A stretch of 64,000 nucleotides of DNA from Phoronis australis (lineage: Eukaryota; Phoronida; Phoronidae). Within the stretch, counting starts at the first letter, position 1. Each line of letters begins with the position of its first letter. The DNA lies in the NCBI GenBank assembly GCA_002633005.1, contig NMRA01000081.1:439995-503994 (forward strand), in the 5' to 3' direction. Below are positions 37,801 through 52,800 of the stretch, piece after piece. A model generated the notes under the pieces. That model made no database searches, was not told the origin of the DNA, and was given only the letters and a program-made list of their open reading frames with translations. Made by a program: the position numbers and the translations under genes.

Positions 37801-40800
37801 ACAGCCCACTCTGAATGCAAAAATCCTGGCACAAGCCAGCTGTCAGCATTAGGGTCCAATGAGTTTTAATGAGAATGTATAGGGCCAATTCCTAATGGGA
37901 ATGGCTGCAAAATTAAGTTGGTAAATACCAGATGTCACATCTGCAAAAGTCGTTGAAATTTTTCCAGTAATATTATAAGGGGCATCATAAGTTCAGATTT
38001 TTCTCTGGTGGATTTCTAAGTGTTGTGTAGAAAAACTGATTTTAGTGACACAGCCTGGCTTGAACTTGAAGGCCATGTCAAACTGATGTATTCCTTTCCT
38101 GGTTTATACTAGATCAAGATGAAATTACAGACCAGTTACAGGGCTTGTCTCTTCCATTCAGAATACTGTTATAACCATCTTCCTGTTTTTTATCGTATTA
38201 GCCTTTTTTCAATATATAGCATATTTGTTTCAGGTGAGTTAGGTGGAGTAACAGTAATGCAGGTCTGACCATTTTAATTCAGTCCAAAACAAAAATGTAA
38301 CTCAAATTTACGCTTCATTGAGTCACATGAAAAGGTTACCACAAACAATGCAGCAGAGGAGATAAATAATTGCAGCTCAGTACAGTTACTTCCCACTCCT
38401 ATGGGTTCACACTCTTATTTATCGAGTTAATAAATTTTTCACATTATTCCCTTCGCATGCCTGTGACCAGTTGTACCGGTGTAGCTGGAAGTATTCAACA
38501 AGTTGGGCCAAATGTGAAACTGTTTCGCAGGAGGGGGGAGGGGGGTTTGCTGAAATGTGTGGCAACCTTGGGGCACTTTGCAATGAACAGGGGTGCTCAT
38601 GCAAAATTCAAATGTTTCGAACAAGGAAAGTTTTTTGCAATGAACAAGGGACATGCACCTGTTGTGCTTCTGTGGCTACACCAGAGTTGTATTTTCTGTG
38701 TATTGCTGTTGAAACGCTCTGGACTCTTATTTACCCAGAACAAATGTGCCTTTTAATCAGCCAGATAATTTTGTTGCAGCTTGTACCATGCCTTTTTCGA
38801 ATAGCATCGATTAGATATTCTTTATTGTGTATCCTCAAAATACTCTTACCAAATTTTAATTAAAAAGTGAAGGTAGTGTAAAGTTTCTGTAGATCGCTTA
38901 CCAAGTGAAGGTAGTGTAAAGTTCGTGTAGGCCACTTACCAAGTGAAGGTAGTGTAAAGTTTCTGTAGACCACTTACCAAGTGCTATGAAACTGATTGCA
39001 ACCTGCTCCATACTGAGATGGGAAGCAGTTTCAGGGCTTGGAAACAGCAGGCAATCTGTTACTGAAGATGATGCTTAGCTCTTAACATGAGCCTTCATGA
39101 CAGGACAACTTGTTGAGCTTATCTGAAACAATGATCAACGGTCATTTCTGTCCAAGCCCCAGCAATCATCGCTAATTTGAGTAAGGAACAGGTTGAGACC
39201 AATTTCAAATTGTAGGGGTTCTAAATCAAAAGTTATTTTTTGATAGACATCTTGTTAGAAAGATGGATTGTGCTACTGGTTATTGATATACTTTATGTGC
39301 CACGTTTGGTTTCTGTTATTGTGTGGGTAATGAAAACACGTCCTGATATTATTCACCTGCCTGTGTTAATTTATTCTTGATAGTAAGAAAATATGAAAAA
39401 TATGATTCATAGACTATTTTCTATGATGTTTTGATATAGAAAAAATCAAATTGCGGTGGATGATGAATTTGCTATGGCCCTCATATAAGGGTGTGCCTTC
39501 TGGTATTAAAATATCTTCATAAAATATTGCAAAGTTTTCTAATTTTGAATAGGACATGAGGGATTTACCTTACGAGGACAGCATTCTATTTAGAAAAGTG
39601 TTTCTACATCAGATTTCATGGAAATCTGCTGGGCTGTCATATTTTGATTCTTCAGAAGAAATTGAATGTACCCAATTTATGTGTATTTTGTCATGAAATT
39701 GTAAGCAAAACATTTTTGCAAACACCTTAATTGGCCCTACCAGCCCCCAAATCACAGCTGAATCCTTTAGGTGTAATCTTCATTTTCAAACATTTTTTTA
39801 ATGTATTTTTAAATTTTTTACCACATTGCTGTAAACTGTAACAGTTTCACGTTTCATCATTTTGTGTTGAGAATTTTTAATATAGAATAGATTGCCCTTT
39901 TTATGATGTGCCATAAATTACTTAAAGCGCCATTCCACTGATGGGGTGAGAGGAAATGTATTTCTGTAAAACATTGCTTGTGATCAATGGTCAGCTATTG
40001 AAAATCATTAGAGCCTTGTCATAGTCTGGTTCAAGGTTCAGTACATGAAAATCATTGGTCGTTTGTGGAGGTATTGGTCTGCCCCTGACATACATGTCAA
40101 CCCCCTTAGGTACCCACCTGTATCATCTTCTGCAAACATCCATATTTAAAGAAAAAATTCATAAAATCTCTAAAAACTCGATTGCAATGTGATGTTTTAA
40201 TAATTCGATGAAATAACAGACATGCTCATACAAACTAGTGAGTAGCACAGCTGCATTAAACAATATATGAACTGATTATATTCATCATGCATCACACGTG
40301 CACCCGTGTTTTTAGATTTTTAGTTGGTGGATGAATGCTCCTGGTTGTACTCAGATTTTGCTTTTTTGTAAGGTGTAGTTTTTGAGTTTTCGTCCACCAG
40401 GCTTAGTAACTGTTTGTATAATTAATTCTGTGACACTGAAGTATGCAAAAAACTCTTATTTGTTGCATGCTATGTAATGTATATTGCAGTCTCTCAGTCT
40501 CAACACAGTTTTTGCCCCAACATTTGAAAGTTCTTCAACAGCCTTCTGAAAGTAGTTAGATTGCACATATTTGTGGTTGTTATCATCCTGGAAGATTAGG
40601 CTGAGATAACCTAGTTTTTTCCTAATCATAGTTAATTAGAATTGGATCTTGAGGCAAGGATGCCACAAATAGCATTCTCCTAGTATAATTGTAACCTTCT
40701 CACAGTTCTGTTTCAGTGTGTAATTTCTTCTTAAGGTTATGCAAAACCCTAGGCAGTGCCACCGTCTGAACTGGGCCAGTGTAGCTGGCTCAGACTATGA

Positions 40801-43800
40801 TCATCCCATAGGGTCGCCATATGCGGGAAGCTTTCTATCCGAATAGTCCTTCATTCAGTTACCAAAACCGGGAACTGATTTGATTGCATCACTGCTATTT
40901 CATGTAAGTTTTTAAATCAGATCGAGATTGACCCCCATGACCTTGTGAATAAGCCAATCACTAATGTACTATACTGGTGATCCGTTAGAATTCGCCAGTG
41001 CGCGAAACTTGGCCATCAATGTCGCACCTGTCGTACCTGTACAAAAAGGTGTCATTGACGAAGGGAGAAAGGTATTGTAAAGAAATCTTAATTACCGAAA
41101 TATTTGTTCGAGCTGAAAGGAATTAAAAGTCATCAACGTCCTCCTTAAGTGTTCATGCAGCATCACTTTGATGGTTCAGTCAATGTGAGGCATAATTGTC
41201 TAAGAACCTTCTTGTACACAGGCTACCTTAGGATGTGCCATCACCTGGTATTGCAAAAATTCTTCAGTTTAGGACACAAGTAAGGAGCACGACCCTAGAA
41301 AGGGTATTTCAAATTTGGCTAACTTTGTAATGTGTAATGCCATATCTCATAAATGGCTGACCAAAATCATATGAAACTATCAGGCACTATGGTTTGTACA
41401 CTGTTCTACAAAACACTGCTAGGAATTGTTTTTAAAATGCTACACGTTTGCAAAGTTCGATTAAATGAAAACGAAATAATTTAAAAAACTAATAGCATTA
41501 TTGAGATGTTATCGTGAAGATTTACATCAAGTTTGGTCACAGATGCCTTTCTTTTGTTATCAATGTATCTTCCTTTTTGCTAAATTTTATTAAAAACACA
41601 TGGTCACATGACCTGATGTAGTTGAATATTGATAACCAGTCAAAACTTAAATTGTAAAGGTTTTCTACTTTAAATAAAATGTGTGTGTTTACTGAGTTAA
41701 AATGTATAGTTTTCTAGATATTTGGCTAAACTTACAGGTGGCACTTGTTGGTAAGGTCTTGCATAACCTAAAGTCATTTTTTGAGCAAGTTACTCCTCAG
41801 TAATTGCACTTGCAAGAAATATTCATATTGTGACGTGGCTACATCAGACATATGGATGGCAATACTATATCAGACGTATATGGACGGCAGTACTTAAGTG
41901 TAATTTGCTCAAGAACACTTCCATTTCTCTAAAGCCCACTTTGCTACTTGTTCAGATCTTTGGCCAAGTAAAATTAAATTAATCTTTTGCATATGATAAA
42001 ATCTCCAATTATTAAATTCTAATTTAGAACATGTCATGGTGGACATGTGAATTTTATTTTTTTTCATTCATTAATATAATTAAGTTGTACTAAAATAATC
42101 GACTTAAGGATTTAAAGTTCTATGCCACATTTGTTTGAACAGCAAAAAAGAGAAATAAGGCAGTTTGCAACTGCTGTTCCTTTGTTGATGTGACTCCACC
42201 TGTATAATATAACCTGCCTGAGCAACAATGGGACAACTTGGCTTGTTTACATTACTGCACAATAGAGTGCTCATCTATTGTAGTACCCCCAACCTAAGTT
42301 GTGAAATTTGAATGGGAGAGCCTATTATGTGCTGTAATGTGTAATACCTTGTTAACTTTTGCTCATTGAAATATTGAAATATTATTGTGTAGTTTCACAT
42401 GAATGGGCATTACTTTGCAAAATAATCTCTGGTGGTTGCTGTGGTATAGACCTTGATCTCAGAAAAGCATTTGATTGGATGCTACATATCTTTTATGGTA
42501 AAAATAATCAGAATATAAAATATTACTTGTCCACCATATTGTATGCTAAATTGGTGAGATTTCAAATTTCATCGTAGTAGTTCTTGTTTGGTGAACTTGC
42601 TGACAATTGCTTCATGGTCATGTTAAATGTTATTCTTCAAATGGTGAAAAGTGGTCTAATTCAGCTAAAGCATCGTCTAAGAGGCATTGCGTGATGTCCT
42701 GATATTGTGCTTAAAATGCACTGTAAAATCATTTCCTATTTAATAAACTAATGTACTGAGAAAATCTGGCGCTGAATACTGAATAGAAGTGTATTAACGG
42801 TAGTTTACAGCTTGATTGTGAAATATGTTGGAACACATATTTGGATATTTTGTGACAGTTTAATATTAAATCACATAACTTACAAAATGTGAGAAATAGC
42901 TTTGTGATGTTTTGAGTTTTGAAATTAATGTACTCGGATGTATTTCTCTCGTCTCTTTACTTGCAAGAAATTAAGGACCAGTTTTGGAAATTGTTTTGTC
43001 TGAGCTTGTTGGGATTTTACTGCGGTGGCTAAAAACTTACCATTGAAGTAGACTATTACTACAGTGGTGTGTCGGCTATCATTGGCTGAAACACTTAAGT
43101 CAAATTGATGTATTTTTAATTCTGTGTAATTTAACACAAGTCGCATGACTTTTGTTTTATGTTTTAATAACTGCCAGTTTAGGCTCTCTAAAAAACACAT
43201 TACTTCTCCAAGTTGCAATGACCCAAAAATGTAACATCAAAGTCAAAGTGTTCAGATCAAAGACGAGAAATAATGATGTATGCACGCATTTGTGCTTGAA
43301 CAACTGTTAGTATTTTGCTAATCTCTGAGTGGTGATCTTTCAAGCATTTTGGCAACATTTGAAGTGGAGTTGAACGTGTAGTTCAGCTTTCTTCTGTATT
43401 TCCTGGTATAGTTTCCAAGGTGGCTCTCTCTCTCAAGATGGGTTTGATAGAATGGGTATCTTATCCGTATGTTGAGGCTGAATATTTTGGCAATGTCATG
43501 ACGGGTATACTGAGAAGGAAGTAAATAAAGATGTATCGTGTCTTGGCCTTGTTCTGGAATGTGTTTACTGGCACTCTGTTGTTTATTAGGTGAATGAGAA
43601 CCCTTAAGCTCTCTCTCTCTCAAGCAAAAAATGAACTTGTTGTTTTTCTTAATGTCTTTAGTGATAAGCGGATTTAAATAAGACAACTCGTAGGCTAACA
43701 CTATTTGCACACAATAAGGCAAGAATGCATGCATCTTTTGCCCCTGAGTCTCCAGCGAAGTTCTCAGCACATCAAAGGCTTGATGGCGCTGCCACAGATT

Positions 43801-46800
43801 TAAGCAAGCAAGTCACTATTCATGGGTGTGGGTGAATATGTATTAGATAATTGCTGCCATAACAACCTGTCTCTTAAGTGTATGAGATTCAAAGTAAAAA
43901 ACGACCGACTTGACTATTTGTAAAATTGAAAAGTAAATATTAGCCGTCTTCAAATTTTTAAAATCCGTGCATTATTAGAGAAATTAACAAATAGGTTTTC
44001 TTCAGCAGCGTGGCTCAGACAAGCACATTAATTAACTTTATCAAAAGACAGTTTAGTCATAGTCAGGCTGAAAGTGTTGGGGTGGCAAAAGGCAAAATGT
44101 TAGTGTTCAAGTTGCCTCATGTTGGAGAAGGGGCTTAGGGGATCTGGGCCAGATTGCATGAAACAGTCTCAAATAGGGACTCCACTAAGCTCCCTAATAT
44201 ATCTGCATATTTGTGGGCTTGTGAAAATACTGATTGTCCTTTCTGATGCTGTTTGAGTATCATTATGAAGCCAATTTTTGGCTTTGATACAAATCAAAAT
44301 TGAACTCTGCGTTGAATTCTCAATATTATTTAAAATAAATAGGGACTTTTTCATGCAATGTCACTAATTTAAGGACTAAGTCCCAATTATTTTGATTGAA
44401 TTAAGGACTCAGTTTTCAGTTGTATTATTGGAAAATGTCATCATTCAAAAAGAAGCTCATTATAAAGTTAAAATAATAGAAAAAATAACAAAACAAATAA
44501 TTATGTAGATTTAGGGAACTTAGTTGAGTCCCTATTTGGGATTGTTGCATGCAACCGCCCACTGCTCCCCCATCTATGGACATGACCAAAAAACTTTCAG
44601 TTATAGATCAAATTAGGGATGGGGTTTGGGTTCGTCTAATAGACACAAAAAAGGCTGAACATGCCATATTTAGGATTTATGTGGACATTTTCGTTCTAAA
44701 ATTGTGTCGACAACCTTCAGCCCTTCCTTATGACATCCTAAGTCTGCCAGTGTTTGAAAATAAAATGTTCACAACAATCAATCAAGAGCTGCTGTTTGTT
44801 TCTCATATTGGATAGGGGCTGGGAGATTAGGGTTGCTACTACATTTTCACTGAAAATCCATTCCATTGCACTGAGAAAATGGGCACCGGAGGCAATTGAA
44901 GAAAAACCCTACCAAATAGATCACCTTGGATTTGTTGATCTAATTGTGAAATTTAAGTATTTATCAAAAGCTTCAGACTGAGTTTAATTTTTCATTTTTG
45001 TGTTGTTGGAAAGAATCTCTGTACGTATGTGATGATCATTTATTTCTGTTTTAGATGCATCCCAGTGGGTTGTGCAATATATTTGATGATGAAGACATTA
45101 TCGAATATGGCTCTATAGGTGTTGTGAAAATGGAGGACCCTGCCTTTTCCATGGAACACTGTGACCTGTCATTGTTCCTGAAGGTAAGTACTTTACAATT
45201 ATGTCTCCTAGGGATTTTGCAAAATTTTATACACATTACTGACTATACATACATTTAGGCCTGTGTGACTGTATTTTGAATTTTTTGTGTTTTGCATACA
45301 TGTGCACATATATGGTCACATGAACTTCTTGTTAGTTTTTCCCAGCTTATTTACCGTATAACATCATCGCCTTTATTTTCATCCCTGTCTAAGTACTATA
45401 AATTGCTATTTTCGACTTGATTACTGGATAGACTAGAGATTCCCACAGGATTAGGTCAAATTGTAAAGCACTGAAAAGACTAATCGAAAATCACTGATAT
45501 GTCCACATCCAGTTTGTTTCCCATTAGGCACAATTGCTCGTAAAGTTGTATTTTCTACTTTCCCATGTTTAAAAACCAACTCTGGCTGCTGTCTTCCTTG
45601 AGAGGTATGCACATTGGGTCACCTATGACATCACTTTCTGGAAAATTTGGAGGTTTACAAATTTTACTTTGACATTCAACATTTCTCATTTATTTGATTA
45701 TATAAGTGGTCATGTAATAATTTTATATTATACAACTAAAAAACGCGAAATAGGTATAGTGGAAAGTTTTTTACTAGTTCACATGTGGTCTGATATCCTA
45801 GCAGATCAGACATCTCATACATAATCTGGAACAATTCCCATGTGAACTCTCGCCAGAGTGTGATCTACCTTCTTATTGTCTGCCCCCCCACAAATTAAGC
45901 GACAGATCTGCCTTCTTATTGTGAGTTAGGCTCTCTTTACTCACACTCATCGCACATGATTGGCCAGAATATTATCGTTTTCGTAATAGGGCTGATAAAT
46001 GTAGAACATTCTTTTTAAGCGTATGTCCTAAAAAATTTGCATCTGAGTATTTATACTTATTGAATGAGTGCTGCAATGGAAGTTTTTAAAGGAGTTATGA
46101 AAAAACTGATACATAATTTTTGAGGTTCCATTATTCAGTCGAAACAGAAGCTTTAAACTCAGCCACTGTAATTGTTTTTTTTTTCAAAGAACTCATTTTA
46201 TTTTTTATTGGCAAAGTTTTTAAAGTACTTTTTCATGTCTAGAAATATGTAAAGGTTAAATTCAGTCAGTCGCATTCAAAGGTGGTTGTACATTTTAAAG
46301 GTTATTACTTAACCTTCAGGAGACCAGCAAGCGAGGTTGATTTGCAGGCTTCTAAGACAATTAGTCATAGTCCGTTAAATGGCAGAAACTATAAGCTGTT
46401 AATGCATTGCCAGACACAATGTCTGAGATTTGAATGAGCATATGCATTCCATTTGCGAAAAAATATCAAAATGTTTTTATTATTCTAATCTCTTTTTTAC
46501 GCATTCATGCTTGCTGAATGGTCTGGGGAAATGATTATCTGTTTGGTTCTATTAAACAAGCTCATGATGACGCCTAGTCTATAGACGTAGTGACAAGGTG
46601 ATGTTAGTAAATGACTTGCAACTTGCGTGTTGTAACAAAAATGATGTTCAATGTACACCGCTATATTATGCATATATCATGCTAAGTAACGTGTGTTTTG
46701 TCATTGAATAGATTGATTTTCCTACAAAAAGTTGTTTTTCATTAATAAAACCAACTACTTTATGAAAACCACTCACAATGCTTAATGTCATGTGAGAAAT

Positions 46801-49800
46801 CTGCATTTTTTTCCACTGAGTGGTTTCTTATTCAGAAGGTTTACATCGCACAATAATTTTCATTTTGAATGGTAAACATTTTCCTGTTTGGGACACTCTA
46901 AAATTTGGAACGTGGAATTTCAGGGCAAAATTGAGTTTTCTTGGTTCTGAAGATTGGGACACGGTGGATATTGGCATTATTGATATTTCTCGAATTTTGG
47001 ACACCCCGTTTTATGTCAACAGAGTCTGAAAATAATACTTGGGAGTTGATAAAGCATCAAAAAATGACTGCCAACGCAACATCTTCCTACGTGCTCATAG
47101 TGTGTAGCAAACAGGAGAATGACAGTTTGTCATTGGCCGTAATTCTTAAATTTGGGACAGTTAATATTTCCTATTTCTAAAATTTTGGTTCAAGTTCCGA
47201 CCTTTGGCTAAATAATAATTTTTCAGTGTCCCGCACTGGACATTTTTTTACGGTAAATGAGGAACAGTTAAGCCTGTGATAGTGTTGATTGGCAGCATAT
47301 CTGTGTGATATTTTGCTGACTTAAAAAATTCAAAATGTATTGCATGCTTTAAGGATTATTATTCCACTTCTGTTCAGTTAAAAACTTGATGAAAGAAATT
47401 TGACTGTAAACTTAATCCAGGTGAAGTTTTTAATATTTTTTTCAACATGTAATTAGATGTCTTCAAAATAACGAGAGTTAGATGTAGAATTTTTGCAAAT
47501 TTCTGGATGCGCATCGCCAAAATAGCCACCACAGTGGAATGTCATTGAACTGATTTCTAGTAAAAATTTCAAATATACAGTGTAGTGTAATTTATGAAAT
47601 GTTCCTATACACAGTGTAGTGTAATTTATGAAATGTTCCTATACACAGTGTAGTGTAATTTATGAAATGTTCCTATACACAGTGTAGTATAATTCATGAA
47701 ATGTTCCTATACACAGTGTAGTGTAATTTATGAAATGTTCCTATACAGAAAGTGGTAGAAGTAATCTGCTCGTGGTCTAGGACTAATTTCTGATTGGGCC
47801 AAAATCAGTGGTCAGTGGTTATCTTGAATTTGATGTCTTGATGCGATATTTTTAAATCCCGTGATATCAACTGAAACGGTGGGTCAGCGGCTATTTTACA
47901 AAAAATCGCCAGATATGAGCTTTTAAGTAGGCACTGCTTCATCTATACACAATCACCATGCCACCTATAAGTGGATGTGAATACTATAAAACAGTGCCAC
48001 TATCTTCTGCGTGTTCGCTGACTGCTGACAATAACGCAGGAATGAAGATAATTAAAATTTTCTACAAATATTTCTGCCGTGTTGGAGATGCGCAGCTTGA
48101 GAAAAATGCAGATAAAAACCTTCAATAACCGCATACCTCTTGAACCCCATATAGGGTCTGGTATGTTGTTAATAACGGTAGAATCATTTAGTTGGTGATA
48201 ATATATCTAACTATCTGTACTCAAAGTACATATGTATTGAACATGAATATTCATGATGTTTTTTAAGTTCATAAGATGCTGCTTTATCAAGGTTTTGTAG
48301 GACCTAAGCATAATGTTCAAATTTGGCTAATTTGGAAATATAATATCGAGGCTGATTGGATTCATATGAATCTTTTGTTTACTGCGTTTCTTACACAGCT
48401 CTCCAAAAGGCTGTTAAACATCATTTGTAAAATTTTCCACTTTTCTGAGAGGCTAACAATTAATGCAGCACTTTCGTGATTTTTGTGAAAAGAAATTTGC
48501 ATGATATGAAAGCGAAATAATAATTTAGAAAACTGTAACAGCATTTTTGACATTTCATCATGAATATTTGTAACAAATTAAATTTGATCACTTTTTTGCT
48601 AAATTTTACTAAAAGCACATGATCACATGACACAGTTAATAGTATTGGTATAGAATAACAAGTCAAATTGTAAAGACTTTCTATTATCAGAATATATATA
48701 TATATATATATACTTTTCCTGAATTAAAATCAGTAGTTCTGTAGACATTTGGCTTAATGAACTTGTCCACAAGGTTGAAAGTAACTTAATGTAAATTCAT
48801 GATATTAGTGCTTCACTCTGATTCCACTGAACTTTTGAAAATATTTTAACAAATATCATAACTGGGGTTATTGTATAGAAGTATAATGGTACTATAGAAG
48901 AAACTTGCTTTGATTTGAATTTTTGCATGAGGTCCATTCGAGCCACCTGCTTTCACGAACTCCCAGCACAAACTTGAAGTCAGATGATGAAAAACTAGCA
49001 ATCTTGTCATACGTCAAATTGCCATTGCTGTCTTGCAAGCAATAACTGAAGAGACATTTTGAGTGGCCATTTGAGATGTAAGGATACCTAAGCTTTACAT
49101 TTGTCTGACGCTGAATTTCAATTAGGATAGCTAATGGTCTTCAAGAAGATGCCACATACTCTTCTTTGGCCATCAGGTTGTTGTAGTCTAATGGAAGGTG
49201 GAGATAAAAGAGAATTTAATATCACTTGCCTAATGAAGCTGAAACTGTCTATTAATGTTCTTTAAACCTATCAAAGATGGCATTAAATGATAACAACAAA
49301 CTTATTGATCCAGGTTAGCTGCTTGGTTAATTGTTATTGATCGCCCTCTTCTTTGATTGGTCGGTGTGACGCTGTATCTGTGTACAGGGAAACAATGCAT
49401 AGGAACTTTGTTTAACCAATTTAATACGAGTTTTGGAACTTTTAATTAAGAACAGTGCATGTTTACCACTGTCGGTTCAGGTGTTAATTGCCAATACGTC
49501 AATCCGATTTTCACGACAGTCTATTGATTATGGTTGGGCAGTGTTTGAATTTTATCAACAATATCCTGGGCCCATGGTCGCCACAAAACTGGAAAATGTG
49601 CGACATGTAAAACAGAGAGACCAAGATCAAAAGAAACACGTAAACTCAAAACACAACTTCTGTACATACATTATCTATCCAAATCCTGTAGCCGGGAAAA
49701 AGCTTTTTCTTAAACAGGTGGTTATATGCAAGAACTTCATCAGTTTTGTGCGCCCAACTTGTTTAAACACGTCGCCATGACCTGTTTGTTGACACTCGTG

Positions 49801-52800
49801 ATATATTTGAAAAAATAACCGATTTGAGAAAAATGTGTCACTCTTGTTCACTTTGTGTGTGTTTTAAATTAGGCTTAAAAACAACTGGTCATAAACCCAT
49901 TTTAGTACATCGACTACTAAGATAGGTAAATTGTATGTGCATTTATGGTAGGCAGGTACATTTGCACTACAGAAAATGTCACAGCACATTTGTTGGTGTT
50001 CATGCGCTCCTGACACATTTGGATTTTCAATTGTAGAGAATGCCACTATACACTTTCTTATTCCACGGTGAAGATCCCACGATCTCTCTTCCAAGCAAAG
50101 CGGGGAGTTCAGTACATGAATTTATACTTGTAACTACTGGCTTCTGAAACCATTTGTTTGCCATCAGGTGTTTAGATACTTTTCATTTAGGCCCACCTCA
50201 TCAGTGTGGAGCACCCCATTCCATGAGGGCCGTCAACGCATTTGCACCACATTCACTTTCACATACTCAAGTTAAGGTGGGGAACAGAGTAGCAAAAGAC
50301 AATTACTCCTTGCTCATAGTCTGTTAGTGAACCATAGGTGTCACTTCTGGTCATTATGTACATGTCATAGCCATTACATGCTAAAGTAGAGTTAGTCATG
50401 AAGAGCCTTTTGTGCATAGCTTTAAAACAAGGCATGAAGAACATCCTTCTCTATTTTTGTATGTTCATGATTTTACACTAAGGTGTATGGTTGGACATTT
50501 TGCCTGCTATTCAGTCTTGGCTAACAACAGCAAAGCCATTGAAACTATTGGTCATTTCCTTGTTGTAGAACAAGAGACTGTGGATAGAAACTTCTCAAAA
50601 TGACCATACCTGCACCTAATTTTTATATTGAAGGGACTCTAAATTGTAATAACTACATAATTGCTACATATTTATGATTTAAGTGTACAGTTAAGCATTA
50701 CTTTATTAGTTAGGCCTATCATATGCAGATATTATCAACGAAACAAAACAAACTGAAAATCATGTCTTTGCCTTGCTGCGATGTACTGGAACAATTTCTT
50801 GTACCTTCTTACTTTCTTTTGTGATTATCCATGTATTTTTGGTGAATTATCGAGGTACTTCACTCAAACACACCCCAAATATCTGGCAGGACGGTGTGAG
50901 CCAGACAAACTGACAAACTGATCTTTATACAGGGGTAATAAAGTTGAGTGTACCAAGTTGCTTTACTCAAACAGAATGTAGACGTCTGCTATGTTCTGCA
51001 CTAATTAAATGATGAAGGTGCATCTGGACTACTTTTTATTGCTTGGAAATAGTCTCAAACAAAATTCATCAAATTTTAATCATTCTATGAACCCAATAAA
51101 ACAAAGTTTGTACATATCTTTGCTTAAGTTTATGTTTGTACAAAACTATGGCGAAGTTATTTGATTACTTTCAAACCAAAACTTGTCAGCCATGTCTTCC
51201 TTTTGATCTCTGCTCACCAGTTACGGTATTGTGTTTACTGCCTACTCTGGAGTGAGCTGGGAATAAAACGGATCATAAAGCAGTTTGAATCAAGTTTATT
51301 ACCTTTGCTTGAGTAAGGACGGTCCCTTTGATGTTTCTACATGGTCTATCTTAGCTGTCTCCCCAGGACTAAACACCTTTCATTTACTTAAATACCTAAA
51401 TACTTTATTTAGTGTTTGTAGATATCATATTGGTGTTGTTTCTCTCACCCACTTAAGGGATAGTTCTCATTCATTGTGTAAGGTGTCAATTTATTCAGGG
51501 AACTGGAATTTGTGTCTTAGTTCAACACTCCTTATGCAGTGGAGGCATTGCATTTCGCCACCAATATCTTTGGTGCGAGACACATACCAAAAATGAAACT
51601 AGTACTTGGTATTCATCACAGCCATCAAATATCCAAACAACCTCCACTATTTGGATATACGGAATAGATCACTTGACATTTCAATGCCATCTTCTAGACA
51701 CCTCAGGTGTCCAAAGTACAAGGAATTTGACAAGGCATACTGTTTTAAAAGCAAAAATGTATTTGGAGAACAAGGTGAATTTGTTTAAAAATTGGTTATT
51801 GTCAAAATGAGCCTTTATATAATTGAATTATATAATGAGTAGAAATCAAGATTCTGTACATACAAAATTAATGTTGTCTCAATAAAAGATAGAAAAATAC
51901 TTGGAAATAAGTACATTTATCTTTTGTTAAATATCAGAAATTATTTTTGTCATAACTATTACTGCTGAAAATGTTATTTTAGTGAAATTATTTTTTATTT
52001 TATAGATCAAGCGTGCCATGAAACGAGGGGTTGCAGCCATGATCATTGACATCACAGAGGACCCCCGGGTAGCTGAGGAGGTAAGAATCGGGCATGAGTA
52101 GACCCTCTCCATGTAATGTTAGGTGCATGTCGGGGTGTATGTTATAATTTGACTTTTGGTAATCTGCCAATACTAATTCGTGTTTGTGAAGAATTTTGTT
52201 TAATGAGGAAATGAGTTTAAACCCATTTAGGAGCTTTTATAGTTCAAGTGGGTTCTTAGGTTATTTTTATGAGCAGGATGGTTCATGTTCACCACAACTG
52301 TACCAATAATGCCCATGGTTATTTCCAGCTGAGTAAATCCAGAGCAAAATCCCTGGACAAGCCAGTTGTACTTCTAAATGGTCGTTCGGCCGAGGAACTG
52401 ATGAAGATTGTCACGGCCAACAAGAAAGCACATGCTCGCATCCGGGTGAAACAGATAGTCACACCTATCACAGTCAAGACTCCTCAGCAACTTCCAGCCT
52501 CTCAGGTGAGAGCCGCTGGATGACATCCAGTTGATGGCACGGGTTAAGACCAAGAATTGTCTTATCATTAATTTAAATGGAATAAGTTCCAGTGATGAAG
52601 ACTTTTTTTGGAAAAGTCTTTCATACTGCACATATTGTTCAGAAAAGTTGACCTTACTCTTGAGCTATAGTGTTTGAAATGTTTACCTCTTTGTGTCAAG
52701 CATATGCATCTTTTGTGAGCTTAAAACCTAATCCTATTGTGTAGTAGCTTGGTCAGCTCCACTAACTTATCAAATCCTGGTTTTTAACCTATTCTTTCCC

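Larger units (their letters stand above)
16834..45054 (+). other. Intron 1 of the RNF43/ZNRF3-like gene (28.2 kb)
   Basis: GTAAGT to TTCTGTTTTAG. No exon of this gene is missing, because exons 1 and 2 join at LLQ-MHPSG as in vertebrate ZNRF3. The intron is a repeat trap: two short-unit minisatellites, a 37-bp satellite, many MITE copies, dispersed repeats R1-R5, a foldback element and the 3.3-kb THAP transposon. Between these I see no conserved frame. Such a first intron may also hold enhancers, which cannot be told from sequence alone. Confidence 0.75.
45184..52005 (+). other. Intron 2 of the RNF43/ZNRF3-like gene
   Basis: 6.8 kb, GTAAGT to TTTTTATTTTATAG. Holds R4 copy 46875-46985, the 34-bp tandem repeat at 47577, R2 copy 3 (48296) and a TA microsatellite. 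No supported exon. Confidence 0.7.

Noticed and set aside
38370-38863. Two frames of about 130 codons
   Set aside because: They cross dispersed repeat R5, whose other copy is inverted elsewhere; no domain and no splice logic.
45770-45850. Inverted GTTCACATG pair
   Set aside because: Only nine bases match; not enough to call a structure.
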